Of a DNA stretch of 64,000 nt, positions 26,274 to 39,131 are shown in pieces (within the stretch, counting starts at the first letter, position 1; the number at the start of each line of letters is the position of its first letter). The position numbers and the translations under genes are program-made. The stretch comes from Hypholoma sublateritium FD-334 SS-4 (lineage: Eukaryota > Basidiomycota > Agaricomycetes > Agaricales > Strophariaceae). Where the stretch lies: assembly GCA_000827495.1 (NCBI GenBank), contig KN817558.1, positions 1-64,000 on the forward strand, in the 5' to 3' direction. The notes under the pieces are model-generated. The model ran no database searches. It worked only from the letters and a program-made list of their open reading frames with translations, and was not told the DNA's origin.

Positions 26274-29200
26274 GTTCTAAATTAACCTTGGATACACCGC
26301 AGACCCCAGTATTGATCGTGAGTGGTTGACTTGCACCACACAAAGCGGGCGTGACGGTGTAATCCTTCTTATCACAGCCCGGACTGCTTAGGTTGAAACT
26401 TTAAGCAGTCTCCCGCCCCTATTCCATAGACCTCACTATATACCCACCTCATCCCACGTGTTGCATATCGCAGGCTACCTGTGGCAAACGTGTCTACAAC
26501 ACGAGGGTGTTTAAAATCGGATTGACATGACCAGTATACCTCTGTAGATCTACTTATGACGTTGTAAATCCGCGGACCTTCAATTCAAATATACGTGCTA
26601 AATACGAGTACTACTGGGAAATAACTTCATAGAAAATTTGAACGAGGTGAGCATGATTGCTCCCGGTTAACATCTGAGCTTGGATCCAGTCTATGCCTGG
26701 AGCTAGTCTATGCCTGGAACCGTCTAATGTATTCACCCTCTAGGACCCTTCAGCTTTGGCTTACGATGCGCGTGTAGCGAGCGATGAAAGTGTGTGGTGA
26801 TGCCAGTGTATGATGCACGATGGTCGTTAGCTTGGGCCGCGCTTGAGATTTACGTCGATTATAGACTACTTTACTGCCAATGCTTTGCAATGCTGAGTGT
26901 ATTTGTGAATGTAGTGATACTTGAAGCTTGAAGTTTGACCTTGGTGCAAATTATCTAAACACCAGTCACTGTGCTCTTTCAATAAATGCTGTAAGTTAAT
27001 TGAGAATTTTGACAACTGTCGTCCTGCTATTTCTCCATAGGGAAATGTCCGAAACAGGGTGGCATGAAGTCCACGACCCTGCATAACCACAAAAAAAATA
27101 ACTTTATATGAACACGAATGTAGGCGCATGTCAGATGGTCGATACAAGCCCATCATCGATATGCATGTTGGTGGGGCGTTTCAATGCAAAACAGTCCACT
27201 TCCGCCGTATTTGTTGCTAACCAAACCTTTCTCGCTACATAACGGTGCGCAAAAGCTCGAGGCGAGCCCTTCGCGGCCCTTCGCGGCCTTACCGAACTCA
27301 CGATCACCGCTCCGACGTCCTGGTCGGCTGCGTACGACGGAGCGACGCAGAAGTCGACATCGGGGTATATTTGATTGCAATTATGCATGACGATATATCA
27401 GTCGATTGTGGAGGTGCACCAAAGGTGCACACTGCATACATAGCGACATTGGCATCGTGCCAAGGCACCTGCAGTGCGCTGGCAGTGGGCGCGCATCAGT
27501 GTGCACCGCCAGCGCATCATACGCGTTCTGATCCTCCGCTAGCCCGGCGTTCGGTCCGCAGGCCGGCCGACCCGGGCCCCAGAGTACTTGCGACTGTTGC
27601 AACCCTGATCCTCTGCGCCTTTTCCCGATTTTCATGAGAGAAAAAGAAGAATGGAAGCTGGGAGAAGACACACAGGCGGGTGGACTTGAACAGAAAAGAA
27701 GAATTCATCTTGAGCAATTTTTGATTTGATAGCGGCAAAATCAGTGTTATTAAAATTCTAGACAGACGACCGCTCTCTAAATCAATTATAAAAGTAAGTA
27801 TCAATGGATTAAGCCTCCTCAGTACCTGGACAGTTGGACACCGACCTAATTAGATTTGTCAGTCTCAACATGATCTTACCGTCTCGGCGCACGATGACCG
27901 TTGGTGTGAGATGATTTATTTCCGCCTTGCATCGTCAGCAAGAAATTTTCTTTCAGAAAGGACTCTGGACTCTGGGGTCTGGAAAGAGCGCCAAACACAT
28001 GTGAGTATCTGGGGAAGAGAGCACAACGAAATCTGATATGATAAGATACCGACAGAGGCCGGCGCTAGCCTTTTGAAGTCATCTTGCAGCACCATGTCGT
28101 GTGATATTCGCAAAAACTCACCACAACTTTGGTATTCCCGTGCTCATGGTGCTGCGCCAGAAGAAGCACATACTTACTCCAAGTCGTCATTTCTTGGCCA
28201 TTCCTTCATTCCATTCGTACAGGTTTAATAAAATTGCGCATCAAGGTAAATATATCATACTAACAAGGTTGCTGTCGCCTCCCAGGCAGTTATTTGAGGC
28301 GGTGGGGCGGGAGGTGGACGACGCTGCCCGGACCAAAAGCAGAAGGAGAAGTTGGTGCAGGATTGCCGAATAATCAATGTATGCGTGGGTCTGGCTTTTT
28401 GCGAGCGCATGCCATACATTGGACGACGGCGCTTCTAGCTCATCTCTGCTCTTGCCCTCTCACGTCTTGCACTGTCTATTTGGTTTTTTGAAAGACGGCC
28501 ACCGCCTCTGAGTAGCATTTGCGCATGACAATTAACAGATCGCGGGAGGCAGAGCACGCCCTCTCATTTATATCCACTTAACTAGGCGATATTATCTTAT
28601 CGAAGGCCGATTTATCACCTATCAGGTGGCCGTGCCACTGTGGTCAAGGCGCCTCGAGGCTCGAGTTGTAGGGGTTGGAACTTGGCGCACAGAAGGCGCG
28701 GCCGCAGTGACAGAACATCTGGGTTCTGGCTGCACTGCTTTTCCTTCAAAAAATTTATAATGGTAACTTCGAATTCGTGGGAGGGGAAGGTGGCCGTCTG
28801 GCCCCGCAGGCCCCGCTCGCTTGGGTACGTTGAAGGTGACCGCCGATGAAGATTAGATCACGGCCGCCGAATGCAAGCGCCCACGATGAAGCAATCGGAA
28901 AAACATGCGGAGATGTAGCCGTGCATCAGAGTTCTCCGAAAGACCGTCTAAATTTGATTATCAGTAATTGAGCGAAAATTACGACTGCCAAACTGCAGTT
29001 GAGCTCACTAAGGGTCATTAAACAAGCTATTGCATTGAGGCGGCCACCAGGATATTCGCCTGCATAAATATTAAAGAACGAATGAAGGAAACTAGCGACA
29101 AATAGAGGAATGTGCATGATTTTACAGAGATGAAATCACCACTCTTTTTGTCCTGCATTTAGCTCTGTTCCCGTATGCGAACAGAAATAGCCCGGGGAAG

Positions 29201-30388
29201 GTGGACAACGGTGGACAGTGATGGTTAGTGTATCGAGTCTCCAGGGCGGTACTTTGTTCTGAAAGTGGGGTTCCCGATGGGTACTGTGTACCCATATGGT
29301 AGCCAGAATTTTGACATGGAAAAACTGTAACGTCCACGGAGTTGAGTGGATGCCGGAAGTTTGTTTGCAGAATCAATTGTCGATTACTTCACTTCTTCAT
29401 ATCCATGACGCTTTAACGCCCACCCACTAGGTAATTGAAGGGTACATGAATCTCACGCGTCGAAGCCATGTCGGGGAGGCTTGGGCGTGGAACATAATCC
29501 CATTACTGGCACGTCCATCAGTGACTTGTGGAGGGGAAGCCCCGCCCTCCTTCGGAAGCTCAAGCTCAGAAGCAACTAGGACAGCGCGATGCAGCCACAG
29601 AGTTGCTGCGCTGTCAGGTGCTATCATAGGCATATCGCGAACACTCTGTATCCCCATCTCCCCCGTTTGAATACACTAGTGCATCAGTGCTGATTTGTGC
29701 TGGCAAGTGTACCAGAGCCATCCAGTCCTCGACGTTTGGGGGCACAGAGGGTTGCCTGAATGCTCCTTGCGCTTTGTGGGACATGGCAGCTTAGCCGATG
29801 TTTTGAGATTTTTAGCGATGGTGGAGGCGGGACTGGGTGTTTGTTTCCAGGGTGCTCTTTCCGTGGGAGCAGATTATTAAACTCCGACAGCCATAAACGG
29901 CTACATTTGCACTGCCGTCCGGCCGGCCCGGCCCCGGTGGGATCTACAGCATGCTGAGCCAAGCGTCTTGGATACGACGGTCACCAGCCAGCTTCGCTGT
30001 ATCTCGATGATATCTGAAGCGCTAGCATCCGCGACTCGCATGTGCTGCGGTCAGTGCGTGCAGAGATCTGCTCTAACAGCTTTTGCACTGATAATATTGC
30101 TCCAAAATGAAGGGCTGATCGACAAGGCTGGGATAATGGTTGAATGATGTTTCTTATAAATGTACACGCCTAATGGGGAGACTTTCTCTACTTGCCAAAG
30201 AACTCTGTGGACATCGCATCGGCATCTGAAGTGCTTCGAACTTGCAGAAGCAGGTGACTTCATTTCTAAAACAGATCCATCACCTACGCCCACTTTATAC
30301 TTAAGTATCCCGCGTTTCTTTTCGTTTGCTCCCGGATCGACATTCTCCTCCCCTCCCTTGTATATCCGCCGCACCGCCCATATTCACC
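26274..30388. other. Long intergenic stretch between the membrane-protein paralogues
   Basis: No supported gene. Small repeats are visible: AGTCTATGCCTGGA occurs twice in succession near 26690-26720, and CCCTTCGCGGC twice near 27270-27290. GC-rich patches alternate with AT-rich ones. No inverted-repeat element was recognised. Confidence 0.45.
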
Positions 30389-32118
30389 ATGGTTGACTGG
30401 AACTCGCCGGCAGAGATCGCCAAGGATGGCCGTGAGTATCACCTGCTATCTAGAAGCCCAAGGGGATCGCCCATTCATATTCTGCAGAGGCGTTCAATAG
30501 GCTCATGCACTGCCTGCTGGGACTGTACATGTCAGTATCGCGTTCATTTTGGCTGCTTCTTGGCTGAAGGTCGGGATTAACGCGCATATATGTAGCTGGG
30601 AGTGGGCCATCTCTCTGGATTTCGACTGGCAGCACCTGTCTGGAAAGAAGCCATTCCGTTGGCCCTTGGTACGCCCGCAGACCCGCACCTACAATACGCA
30701 TCCGGACTAATATGCGCGCTTAGATCTTCTATTTTTTGAACCGCTACTGCTTGTTGTTCGCGCTGATGGGAATGTACGACGTTCTATCCTATCTCTTGGG
30801 CGCGCAAGCTGATCGCCATATCACAGAGCAATCGCCTTGAATGTTACACAGTAAGTGCTCAGCTCGAAATCATGAACACTCCTCATCGGCGTGGCCTCAG
30901 GGAAATTAACTGTCAAAATCTGTACACGTTCAATCAGGTGCGTTCCATAGTATGTCCTCATTTTGGTATCGTAAGCTTACCACGGGTTTCAGTGCTTCGG
31001 AAATGGTGCTATTGGCCTTGCCAGCATCAATCTGTCTCTCAGGACGTGCGTACTCGCTCCTCGGCGCGCATATATTCAGCTAAAATTTATAATCTAGAAT
31101 GGCGGTGTGGTCCCGAAAGTGGTACATTGTTTGTCCCCTCGTACTAGTCATTCTGGGTCACTGGTCACTTCTTTTGCACGGTCAGTCTGTCCAAATTCCG
31201 TACTAGGTCCCCATCTAACGTAACTCTAGGCATTCTGTTGAAAGCGGCGTGGATTGATGGGCAGTGTGTCATCGTCCAAACCGATAGCAAGTTGCTTGCC
31301 ATCACATTTATATATTCGATGGTGTTCGACTTTGTCGTTTTGGCGTTGACGGCGTTTAAGCTCCTATACCCCGTCTCTGGACGCTCGAAGCTGGTGGAAC
31401 TTATTTTTAACGACGGCTTGATCTACTTTGCGATCGCGTGAGTCTTGTGACATTCTGAATTCGCGCATATATTCAAGCATACGAAATAGATTTTTGGCCA
31501 ATCTCATCGCAACGGTAGATTAATATTTTCAGGTATTATTGAACGCCATTGACTTACTGGCTTCTAGATTTTTATGCTCATGGACCTCAACCCGGTCATG
31601 TCCATCGTCGCCAATGTCCCCGCTGCAATCGCATCCACCGTCCGTCCACCCAATTCTACTTCTCAAATGAATTGATTGTTAATTTCGTTTACGATAGATT
31701 GTGGCCTGCCGAATCGTCCGTCGGTTGAGTAATTTCACGTACAACGGCGCGGAAACTTTCCCGTACGTTATACATTATACTGCCTGATTGATGTCCGTAT
31801 TAATTGCCCTTTAGACACACGACGGGGGGTAGTTCAACCCTAGCTTTCCGCTCGAACATGTCGGGGGGGCTTCGTCCTAAGATTTCCACAAAAGTTACTA
31901 CCTCCCAATCAGAAGGTGTTCATGTACAGGTATTTGAAGCATTATTTTTAACGCTAAACGGCTGTGTACAATTATTGGTCTTCCAGATGGAAACTTTTGA
32001 AAGCCCGATCGATAAGAGCGCATATGCAGAGTATGATGCCTCTGGAAACACCAACCCGGACATATACGATCCAGAAGCCCAAGTCATCAGTAACGAGTTC
32101 AAAAGGCCGCCGTACTAG
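30389..32118 (+). CDS. Basidiomycete multi-span membrane protein, copy B, 340 aa
   Basis: Fourteen exons: 30389-30431, 30488-30530, 30596-30668, 30724-30773, 30827-30850, 30901-30937, 30993-31045, 31098-31180, 31230-31437, 31490-31514, 31568-31639, 31698-31762, 31815-31929 and 31987-32118. The start MVDWNSPAEIAKDGQAFNRL aligns with copy A, as do WEWAISLDFDW, NRYCLLFALMG, NGAIGLASINLSLRTMAVWS, VILGHWSLLLHGILLKAAW, IYSMVFDFVVLALTAFKL, LIYFAIAFLANLIATIFMLM and VPAAIASTIVACRIVRRL. The tail again carries VHVQMETF. Exons of 73, 50, 24, 37, 53 and 83 nt are identical in length to those of copy A; B has two additional introns (after exon 1 and after exon 10). Function unknown. Confidence 0.8.
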
Positions 32119-33818
32119 ATCGCTTCACTCCCGACCACTCTCCTGAGATGGCGCTGACACATAACGCCATCTTATCCAGAAAAGTATTTTCGGCATATAC
32201 CCTTCCTCGTTACGTCAATCGCTCCTCGCTCCTCGCTCTGCAAAATCGTCGTCATACCCTTCGCACCTCGCTATCGAATACCCTGGATATCCCCGTTCCT
32301 TCATCACAATCGCTTGAACCTTCCTTATTTTCTCTAAACTAAAACTATCATTCAACACGTCAGTTTTGGTAGAGATACACGCTCATTTCCTCTTCATCGG
32401 ACATTTTTCATCATTCCTAGTGGGAACTCGCGACTCTAAATGATATACTCGTCCAATCGTCCCTGAAGAGCTATTTTCCCCCCGATGAAGAACGCAACCA
32501 AAAAAAGAGCATATTCCGTCAATACGCACCCCGCACCGTTTACCCACCATCCCCTGCGGAGTCCCACAGCACCCCGCGTCCGCCTCTCGCCCCCATTATT
32601 ATCCAGTCTTCTTTCATTTCCGGTCATGATTGGCAATACTTAGCCTTCTGAAGTGTCGAAATGAAAGGTGAGCCTGTGGTTTATCCTGTACCTTCATTTC
32701 CAAAATTATTGCATCCTTTTCCCATCGCACGTATACACAAATTCAAAATATGTACCATTAGTAGCTTTGTCATACCTACATGAATAGAATGTTTTATCGG
32801 TTCATTCCATTACCCCTTTGCTCAGCCGCATTGAAGCCTGGTGATTATGAAAAAGTTGCCATACTAATTCTTGATCATTAAATTTAAGAATTCGCTGAGT
32901 CTCAGAACAGCGCAGGAGAAATAAAGCGCCGGTTTTGCGCATCAGAGATAGCTTCTGTGAAGTTTTTAGCTTCCTGAGAAGGTCATTGAAGAGAAGGTGA
33001 TCGAACTGGAAACCGAAAGACATCGAAAATTCGATGCGTTACATGCTTCGCGGGTTCTCCAGCAGCGGCAGCGGCCGACGCCGTAGGACACCGGAGCGCT
33101 GGTGCGCTGACGCGCGATTCCCGGTTCACACGGGATTCTAGTGACGGGATACTTATCATCTTATGATGGACATTGGGCGGAGGCCTGACAAACGGCGCGC
33201 TCTCCACTAACAGTCCTTATTTCTCAGCGCTTGCGCCCAAGCGCTCGCTGCTGCCGTACGTGTGAGCGGCGCGTAGTGCTTCCTGCTTGTCAGCGCACGC
33301 AGTGCGCAGCGCTTTGCCGACGCGGCGCGTTGCGGCCATCTTGGACCCAGTTAACTTTCCAGCGGTGGGATGGGGAATTATGTGCTGTGGGTGGGTTCTG
33401 GAGGGCGGTGAGCGCGCGGATCCTAAGCCGATTTCATCGCGACCGCCTTTTCTTGGAGTTCCTCGGCCATATATACCTTCAGATTCTAGACCGATTTACG
33501 TTCGAGTGAGCTGTGTGTTGGCGGTTTCTTTGCGGTTATGGCCGCCACATTCGCGAGACGGCGCTGGGCGTTTTTTGATACAAGGAGTACGTTTGAATGA
33601 GCAGAGCGCCGTCTTTTCGCCTTTGATTGGATGTGAAAGCGACGCACGCGCGGACGCGCCCCCGGCTCCCGTGCTGCCAGCCATCGCTCTCGCAGATAGG
33701 GCAGAGCCCACGACGCCTGCGCCGGGCTGCACCGCGAAAAAATGCTGATGCAAATATTCTCGTCGAGTTCACGACATACAATTGAATAGACGCGCAGCCA
33801 GACAATCAGGCGCCACGC

Positions 33819-33898
33819 GCCACGCGCTCTCGCGACGGGCGCCGCTGCGAACTTCCCCGTCGTCGCCATCTCGCTGGAGATGCGTTCACCGCGCTCGT
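33819..33898 (+). repeat. Diverged direct repeat, copy 1
   Basis: Aligns without gaps to 34271-34350, both beginning GCCACGCG and ending GCGCTCGT. By my count about 63 of 80 positions agree, with C-to-T or C-to-A differences prominent in copy 2. Nature unknown. Confidence 0.55.
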
Positions 33899-34270
33899 AT
33901 TTGTGCCTGCAGTAGATAAACTCCGCGCAAGTTGTGCCACGCGGCACGCCGCAACGCACACTCGCGCTTCTCCCCGAGACACGGATATCCGCAGCTTACA
34001 ACGGGGGAAAAGGAAGCCAGCTTGTTTGGTTTGGAGAGCCAGGCTGTGCACGGTGACCGTACGCCGCGCGCTGAAAACACGCTGCGGTGGATTGGGCCAC
34101 TGACGGGCTGCGGTGGCCTTCTCATTCCCCGGTCGCCCTAGCGTCTGTAGGAGCTTGGTAGGAGCCGCACAAAGACCTGACGTCTCGAGAAATCATTTGT
34201 TGGAAAATGACATAAATCACGCTACTTACCTCAACGTAGGTGTAAGTGCCCCTCCAGACAGATCATCTGT

Positions 34271-34350
34271 GCCACGCGATCTTGCGTCTGGCGCTACGGC
34301 GAATATCCTCCTCGTCGCGATATCGTTGGAGAGGCGTTCAGGGCGCTCGT
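34271..34350 (+). repeat. Diverged direct repeat, copy 2
   Basis: Partner of 33819-33898, offset 452 bp. This copy is the more AT-rich of the two. Confidence 0.55.
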
Positions 34351-34667
34351 CAATTTTGCATCCTAGATGGCAGGTCGTACCAGTGCCTCAGACTGGGTGT
34401 ACGTACATCTAGACTCCGATTGGACTCCGAACCAAGCTATCCTCCTCCTTCCTCCAACGTTGCAAGTCGTTCAAGCACGTCTACTCAGTCATACCTAATC
34501 TACGCGCTTACACATGTTTCCCTATTGCTTGGAAGTTGTATCGTTGAAATGTCATTGGCTTCTTATAACGACACTCCGGTTCCCGATACTGAAAAGTTCC
34601 CACTCGTTCTCAACTCGTTCTCTGAATAACCAACAACCAAGGACATCCATTTAGGCTGGCAATTGCA

Positions 34668-36289
34668 ATGACTGTCGAGGAACCGTTCAAGCTCGCCATT
34701 CCGGACGCAACCATAGACCTCCTTCGTCAGAAGCTTTCCCTAGCCGTACTTCCCGACGAGCTCGAGGAGGCGGGCTGGGACTACGGGGTCCCGCTTGCCG
34801 ACATCCGCCGCCTGGTCGCGCGGTGGAAGGATGGCTATAACTGGAGGAACCACGAAGCCCAGATCAATGACGAATTACCGCAATTCACGCGCGACATAGC
34901 GATTGATGGGTTCGGGGTGCTTAACGTACATTATGTGCACAAGAGGAGCGACGTGGTAGACGCGATACCTTTGTTATTCGTCCATGGATGTGAGTGGCAT
35001 ACGACGTACCACACAGATCTTCCCTAACTTTCAATTGTTAATAGGGCCCGGGAGCTTCCTGGAAGTCCGAAAGATACTCCCGTTGCTTTTACAGAGCTCC
35101 CCAGAACACCCATCTTTCCATGTCGTTGCGTTAAGTCTACCTGGGTACGGATTTTCTGAAGCGCCCAAGAAGCGAGGGTTTTCATTGCCACAGTTCGCCG
35201 AGGTGTGTATAAGACGGCCAGCGCCTACATCTTTATGCTCGCATTCAACTTTTGAGTTTTCCAGGTTGGTAATAAACTAATGCTGTCGCTTGGATACAAC
35301 GAATACGGTACGCTTGTATCAAATTCCATTCCTGTGTATTTTGACTAGACGCGTAGTTTTTAGTCACTCAAGGAGGGGACTGGGGACACATGGTATCTCA
35401 GCCTATCTTAATTCCAGCGACCGCCCACCCCTCAATTTGGTTCTAGATCACACAAAGGATGGCCACTGAATACGGGCCCAAACACAGCAAGGGCATGCGC
35501 TCTAATCTTCCTATGTCAGTTTATAGTTGGTTTGGTGGTCAAAAATAGTGCTCAACGTTTCATAGAGGGCCTGTACCACATCCAACCAAAGCCCCGCTCC
35601 TTCTCTTGTCTCACCTTTTATTCGGATACTCCAAGGACGAGCAAGAAGGGCTCGAGCGGAGTCAGCGACAGGCCACGATAGGCGGTGGCTACGCTGCCGA
35701 GCAGTCCACGCAACCTCAAACCCTCGGATACGGGCTGGCTGACTCCCCCGTCGGCCTACTCGCGTGGATCTACGAGAAACTTGTCCGGTGGACAGATGAT
35801 TATCCGTGGACTGACGACGAAGGTAATTTGTGGAAACGGTTCATTTCTTAGATGTCCTCAAATTGGTTTTTGAATATCTAGTGCTGACGTGGATCTCCAT
35901 CTTCTGGTTCTCCCGCGCGGGTCCCGCGGCGTCCATACGCATCTACTTCGAGGTAGCCAAGTCTGCCCCCGGGGAGGTGCTCAGCGACATGTTCACCGTG
36001 GACCAGACAAGCGCCGTTCCTATGGGCTACTCTTTCTTCCCCAAAGAGCTCGTACGGCTACCTAGGAGGTGAGATATCTTTTTCGTGCCCTTTTTGCGAA
36101 TTGGCAGTTCATATTTTCGGCAGATGGCTGAAAGCGCGCAACTTGGTTTTCCAGTCCGAACTGCATGAACGCGGGGGGCACTTTGCAGCGCACGAGGTCC
36201 CGGAGCTGCTCGTGGGCGATGTGCGGCGCATGTTTGGTAGGGGCGGGCCTGCTTTTGGTGTGGTTCCTGGCAAGACAGGCTACGCATAG
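34668..36289 (+). CDS. Epoxide hydrolase, microsomal (EPHX1/EHN) type, 409 aa
   Basis: Eight exons: 34668-34989, 35045-35202, 35265-35307, 35364-35392, 35447-35514, 35566-35822, 35882-36068 and 36124-36289. The N-terminal EHN-type segment contains [20 protein letters not shown] and [16 protein letters not shown]. The alpha/beta-hydrolase core follows, with oxyanion motif HGWPGS (residues 106-111), LPGYGFSE and the nucleophile in TQGGDWG (Asp180). The catalytic His is His374 in [13 protein letters not shown]. Members open epoxides to diols by an ester intermediate. There is no N-terminal membrane anchor, unlike mammalian mEH. It lies 441 bp upstream of a P450 in the same direction and about 4.8 kb before a second one, so it may hydrolyse epoxides that they make; that link is inference. 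Confidence 0.92.
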
Positions 36290-36682
36290 TGATTACTCAT
36301 TCCTTTGTCACGAAACAAACTACCTTGAGCGATGTATCGATGTTCGAAGAAATGAATATGACTCCGACGAAGAAGGATCAGCACACGACTCGTCACTTGG
36401 TATGGCCCTCTTCAAATAAACAATATTTATCCGCACCCATCCTGGTCATTTCCTGAAGATCATTAAACCCGTGTTGGCAGTTCGGTGCGCTTATCGACGC
36501 AAATGTATTCAATAAAAACGATATCAGGCTCGTTCAAACAGAAAGATAGTTTGCTCAGCGCACCTGATGTTACAATTCCTTGGTTCTAAAACAGCTTGCG
36601 GTCCAGGGCTGATCAACATCATGTCGCTTATACTTAGGCACGATTATGTTAAGGTAAATTAGTTTCACACTGGGCTCGGCAT

Positions 36683-36690
36683 TATATAAG
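36683..36690 (+). promoter_or_regulatory. TATA box of P450 gene 1
   Basis: TATATAAG 40 bp upstream of the ATG at 36730, implying a very short leader. Confidence 0.5.
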
Positions 36691-36729
36691 TAGTGCTTCG
36701 TTTGTTCACCACCAGCCAGCGCCGTGATC

Positions 36730-39131
36730 ATGGCATTCTCTGCTTTCGACGGGGTCACTATCCAGGGCACGTTCTTCACTTTGGTTGTCCTATATGTTGC
36801 CTCCAAAGCATTGTCTTTTCGACACTCACTGCAGGTACGTTCGTTTATTCAACGTGTCTGATCGACATGAACTTGTGGTGACCAGTGCACTTTGTTTTCA
36901 AGGCGGTGGGCTACCTCCCAGGTTTCCGCGTCCCCTTCCATCCTTTCAGCCTGCTGGGTGCCCTACTACCGACTTCACGGTGGAACCCAGGCCTCATATT
37001 AATCTGGAAACTACGAGATGGAACTTGTGAGTACACACTGAGCCCTTCCAGCACCAACTTCAATGTACTTCATCATTATTGATGGGACTTTTCAAGTGTA
37101 TAATCATTTTGGTAACAGCACCATCTCCCTGGTCCCATTTCTTGCTGGCCCGCCAACGATTATCACGGCTGATCTCGACGTGGCCCGGCAAGTTTCAGCA
37201 AACAAAGGGATGAAGACCTTTGAGAAACCCGACTCGGCAAATGCGATATTTATGTGCGTTGATCCTGTCTAAGTGGTTTTACGTGCCCTAACATCAGGTG
37301 CAGTCAATGGGGGATGAACGTTTTCGCAGCTAATGGAGAGGTTTGGAAGAAGCACAAGCGCATTATGGGTCCCGCATTTAATAATAAGCTGTGAGTAACT
37401 CCCTACAACCTCCAGAGTGCATACTTCATTTATCACACCAAACGAGCATAGCTATGAGTCTGTGTGGAAAGAAACCCTGAGGACATATCGTGAAATGGTA
37501 TCCGACGAAGGATGGTCAACGAAAGAGCGGAGTGGTGTCTTTTCGGTACAATCTTTGGCATTCAAAGTGAGTTAATCACACACCTCCCTACCGCCTCACC
37601 TCTTACTGTCGAAATAGCTGACTCTCCTGATCATCGGAAAATGTGGATTCGGCTTCCCGTTCAGCTGGTCTGAGCCCGCACGCACTTCGGACGGCAGAAT
37701 GTCTTTGCAGGAGGCATTGCGTATCTCAGCGGATACGTTTCTTGTCTCGCTGTTTGTCCCCGAGCAGATGCAGAAGCTGCCTATCAAAAAGTCAGCTTAA
37801 ATGATCCTTCCTTTTGGCTAAACTACATAGTGCTGATTAGATATACGACCCCAGGCTCAGGGATACTTTCGAAGCAAAGCGGGAACTGTTGAAGTTTATG
37901 CAGGAACAAGTGACTGAGCGGAAAATCGATGCAGGCGCCCGGGGATCCGGAGAATCCGTCGGGAAGAGCGATGCGTTTTCCATGCTTGTCGAAGCCAGTG
38001 AGAATGAAGAAGCGAAATACCAATTGAACGATTCCGAGCTGGCAAGGACCGCTTTCTCTCTATCTTGTGCATGGCTAACCAACTTGGCAGATTGGTAACG
38101 TGTACATATTACTTCTTGCTGGCCATGGTAAGTGTCCTAAAGTTATGAAGGCGTAAATAAACACTCATACCCTTGACCCCTAAATTTATTGTGCTTCAGA
38201 AACCACTGCTCGCGGCATATCAACAACGCTCGCCTTTCTTTGTTTGGACGACAGTCTGCAGGAAGAAATCTACCAACACATTATTTCAGTAGTCGGGCAT
38301 GAGCGTGAACCAGTGAGTACGAGTTCCGTCTCATCGATTTTTCTGGTTCTATGTCATCTTTCAAATTCAGGTTTATGATGATTATTCCGAACTAAATAAA
38401 GTTGCTGGTGCCTTGCTCGAGGCGCTCCGAATGTTTCGTATGTCCTTCGACGTTTCACATGGCTCATTCATATGCTTACTCAATAGCTATTAGCACCTGC
38501 CTATATGTTAGTGCGAGAAGCATTCGAAGACACGCTACTCCAGATCCCCAATTCACATGGAAAGGAGGGGAATCGGTCAGTTCCTATCGTTAAAGGTACT
38601 CAGGTAACTATTGGCAGCTGCACCCATTTCTGTTTCGTACATATCTGAATTGTTATTTAGGTCCTTATCGACCTAGTTGGCATTCGTCAGTACATATTTT
38701 CTCCAGCATATAAACGGAGCGACTACAAGGCAGATGCTCACGCACAATCTAGACCGTAATCCAAAGTATTTCGACAACCCAGAGGAGTATATACCGTCGC
38801 GATGGTCCGCCATGTCGAACGAATTGGACGCCATCTCCACGTTTGGCCTGGGTGAGTATCCTCTTCTACGAGCCGTTCTAGGTAAAAATTAAACGGCCGC
38901 TTATTGGTAATGCAATGGTTTACCTTTGCAGGTCCTCGCTCATGTATTGGCCGGAAATTTGCCCTTGTGGAAGTCGTCTGCCTTCTCACCATACTTCTCA
39001 GGGAATACAAGGTCGAGCCCTTACTGGATAAAAATGAAACGAAGGAGCAATGGAAGCAAAGAGTGATGTCCGTGAAGGTCGCGCTCTCTCTTGGTATCAA
39101 AGATGTTCCAATTGCCTTTGTGCGACGGTAA
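36730..39131 (+). CDS. Cytochrome P450 monooxygenase 1, 534 aa
   Basis: Fourteen exons: 36730-36834, 36903-37026, 37097-37253, 37298-37390, 37452-37566, 37618-37790, 37855-38041, 38091-38127, 38200-38312, 38371-38437, 38494-38603, 38661-38685, 38753-38851 and 38932-39131. A hydrophobic N-terminal anchor (FFTLVVLYVASKAL) precedes the catalytic domain. Motifs: WKKHKRIMGPAFNNKL (helix C), AGHETTA around 328-334 (helix I oxygen-binding), ExxR in LLEALRMF, and heme-binding FGLGPRSCIGRKFAL with Cys473 as thiolate ligand. All key residues are present. The intron after exon 7 begins GC rather than GT (38042-38090). Members hydroxylate or epoxidise hydrophobic substrates at the ER with a P450 reductase; the substrate is unknown. 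It is a close paralogue of the genes at 41090 and 63299. Confidence 0.93.

Larger units (their letters stand above)
32119..34667. other. Intergenic, GC-rich in the right half, no supported gene
   Basis: 32.1-33.0 kb is AT-rich. 33.0-34.4 kb is GC- and CpG-rich, with many overlapping frames on both strands and no recognisable protein. Two diverged copies of an 80-bp sequence lie inside (33819-33898 and 34271-34350). The last 300 bp are the epoxide hydrolase upstream region. Confidence 0.45.

Noticed and set aside
33486..33959. 157-codon minus-strand frame in the CpG-rich patch
   Set aside because: Frames on both strands and all phases are similarly long here because stop codons are rare in CpG-rich DNA; nothing recognisable in the protein.
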